A program made the position numbers and the translations under genes. 64,000 nucleotides of DNA from Vibrio artabrorum. Its GTDB lineage: Bacteria > Pseudomonadota > Gammaproteobacteria > Enterobacterales > Vibrionaceae. The stretch lies in contig NZ_AP025458.1 in the NCBI RefSeq assembly GCF_024347295.1, forward strand, positions 1,364,001 through 1,428,000, in the 5' to 3' direction. The notes beneath the pieces are model-generated. The model was not told the origin of the DNA, made no database searches, and saw only the letters and a program-made list of their open reading frames with translations. The first letter of the stretch is position 1; each line of letters starts with the position of its first letter. This document shows positions 63,410-64,000 of this stretch, in pieces.

Positions 63410-64000
63410 TCACTTATTAATTTTTGTGAATATATGCCATTCTTCTTTGATATTGCCTTTAAACCCAACGACGGAGGCGACGACTTTCCGGTTTAATGCG
63501 TGATCGATTTGGGTTCCCTGATTGTCGAAAGCAGTGTCTCCGAATCCAATAATAGTCACTCTCGATGGCTCTATGCCATTGCTTATCAGGGCTCGTCTAA
63601 CATTTGATGCTCTTTCTTTGGATAGATCTAAGTTATGCTCCGTATTTCCGACTTTGCTTGCGTAGCCGTGTAAACGAATGGTGGTGTTCCTATAACGCTT
63701 GAGAAACGCCGCCATCTGGCGAATTTGCCCAAGAAATACCGGGTTTATTTCTGTTGAGTTGTTGGCAAATAAAATATGCAGTTCTTTCTGCTCAGTAGAT
63801 TCGAAGTACGAACCACAACCATCATTATCTATCTCAGCTCTAAGTGGTGTACCTATACATAGATCTCGAGCATTGATAACACCATCATTATCATCATCTT
63901 CAAGATCATAACTTTGTGGGATATCGGGCAGTGCACGATATTCAAACTCATCCTTGCTTGGTTCAGCTAAAATGTTGGTTGATGCAGCCATTAAACAGAA
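63410..64000 (-). CDS. OmpA-family protein, N-terminus cut by window edge
   Basis: The frame reads on through the window edge. Residues before the internal Met (FCLMAASTNILA) look like the end of a signal peptide, so the true start lies beyond 64000. A thrombospondin type-3-like calcium repeat (DDDNDGVINARDLCIG) is followed by a C-terminal OmpA domain (about residues 65-170 of the visible part). The OmpA domain contains LHGYASKVGNTEHNLDLSKERASNVRRAL and FGDTAFDNQ. Such domains bind peptidoglycan, so this is a periplasmic or outer-membrane envelope protein. Confidence 0.85.
   Translation of the reverse strand, partial: FCLMAASTNILAEPSKDEFEYRALPDIPQSYDLEDDDNDGVINARDLCIGTPLRAEIDNDGCGSYFESTEQKELHILFANNSTEINPVFLGQIRQMAAFLKRYRNTTIRLHGYASKVGNTEHNLDLSKERASNVRRALISNGIEPSRVTIIGFGDTAFDNQGTQIDHALNRKVVASVVGFKGNIKEEWHIFTKINK

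Noticed and set aside
1-64000. CRISPR array, tRNA, rRNA, prophage or integron
   Set aside because: No regularly spaced repeats, cloverleaf-like genes, rRNA segments, phage structural genes or integrase were seen on either strand.

Overview
The window looks like part of a Vibrio chromosome, most likely from the Vibrio splendidus group. The grounds are the protein sequences (zwf-pgl-gnd, queE-queC, a tandem glycine riboswitch in front of a Na+/alanine-glycine symporter as known in V. cholerae, VF530- and DUF2750-type proteins), the moderate AT-rich base composition, and an alginate-degradation locus of the kind described in V. splendidus. This is recognition by eye; no database search was possible.

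Layout. (1) About 1-12.1 kb is a polysaccharide (alginate) utilisation region: the start of a surface lipoprotein cut by the window edge, two KdgM-family oligosaccharide porins, a secreted PL7 alginate lyase, a MATE exporter and two divergently transcribed FadR-type regulators that are paralogues. An intact IS5-family (IS903-like) insertion sequence with perfect terminal repeats and a 9-bp target duplication sits just behind the lyase. A CNMP/CBS/DUF294 protein with a DnaQ-like exonuclease lies in between. (2) About 12-24 kb holds housekeeping genes: a MORN protein, an MsrA-like reductase, a YdjM-like membrane protein, an M32 carboxypeptidase, a LysE exporter and two AGCS symporters, one under a tandem glycine riboswitch. 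(3) About 24-29 kb is a TolC/HlyD/two-permease export operon with no ATPase gene. (4) About 30-36.4 kb holds the oxidative pentose-phosphate operon zwf-pgl-gnd, an HD-GYP phosphodiesterase and small genes.

(5) About 36.8-49.3 kb is the most interesting part, an anaerobic-type citrate lyase locus. On the minus strand citC-citD-citE-citF-citX-citG are followed by a protein with the conserved residues of the fumarylacetoacetate hydrolase (FAH) superfamily. A separate unit encodes a UlaA-type PTS IIC-like permease and a second AcnB aconitase. On the plus strand is the citA-citB two-component system. The window has no CitS-type carrier and no oxaloacetate decarboxylase OadGAB. The FAH-like protein could supply oxaloacetate decarboxylation, and the IIC-like permease plus aconitase could feed citrate, isocitrate or aconitate to the lyase. 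A 29-bp element (24 identities) sits 84-88 bp upstream of both operons in the same orientation, which argues they form one regulon. A perfect FNR-type box lies in front of citC.

(6) About 49.5-58.1 kb holds a LysE/AraC pair and the 2-methylcitrate cycle operon (GntR regulator-prpB-prpC-acnD-prpF), preceded by two identical 12-bp palindromes; prpE is not present. (7) About 58.2-64 kb holds an acetyltransferase, an unusual exported Nudix/PAP2-like fusion, a Cof-type HAD phosphatase, queE-queC, a DUF2750 protein and an OmpA-family protein cut by the right edge. No rRNA, tRNA, CRISPR array or prophage was seen.
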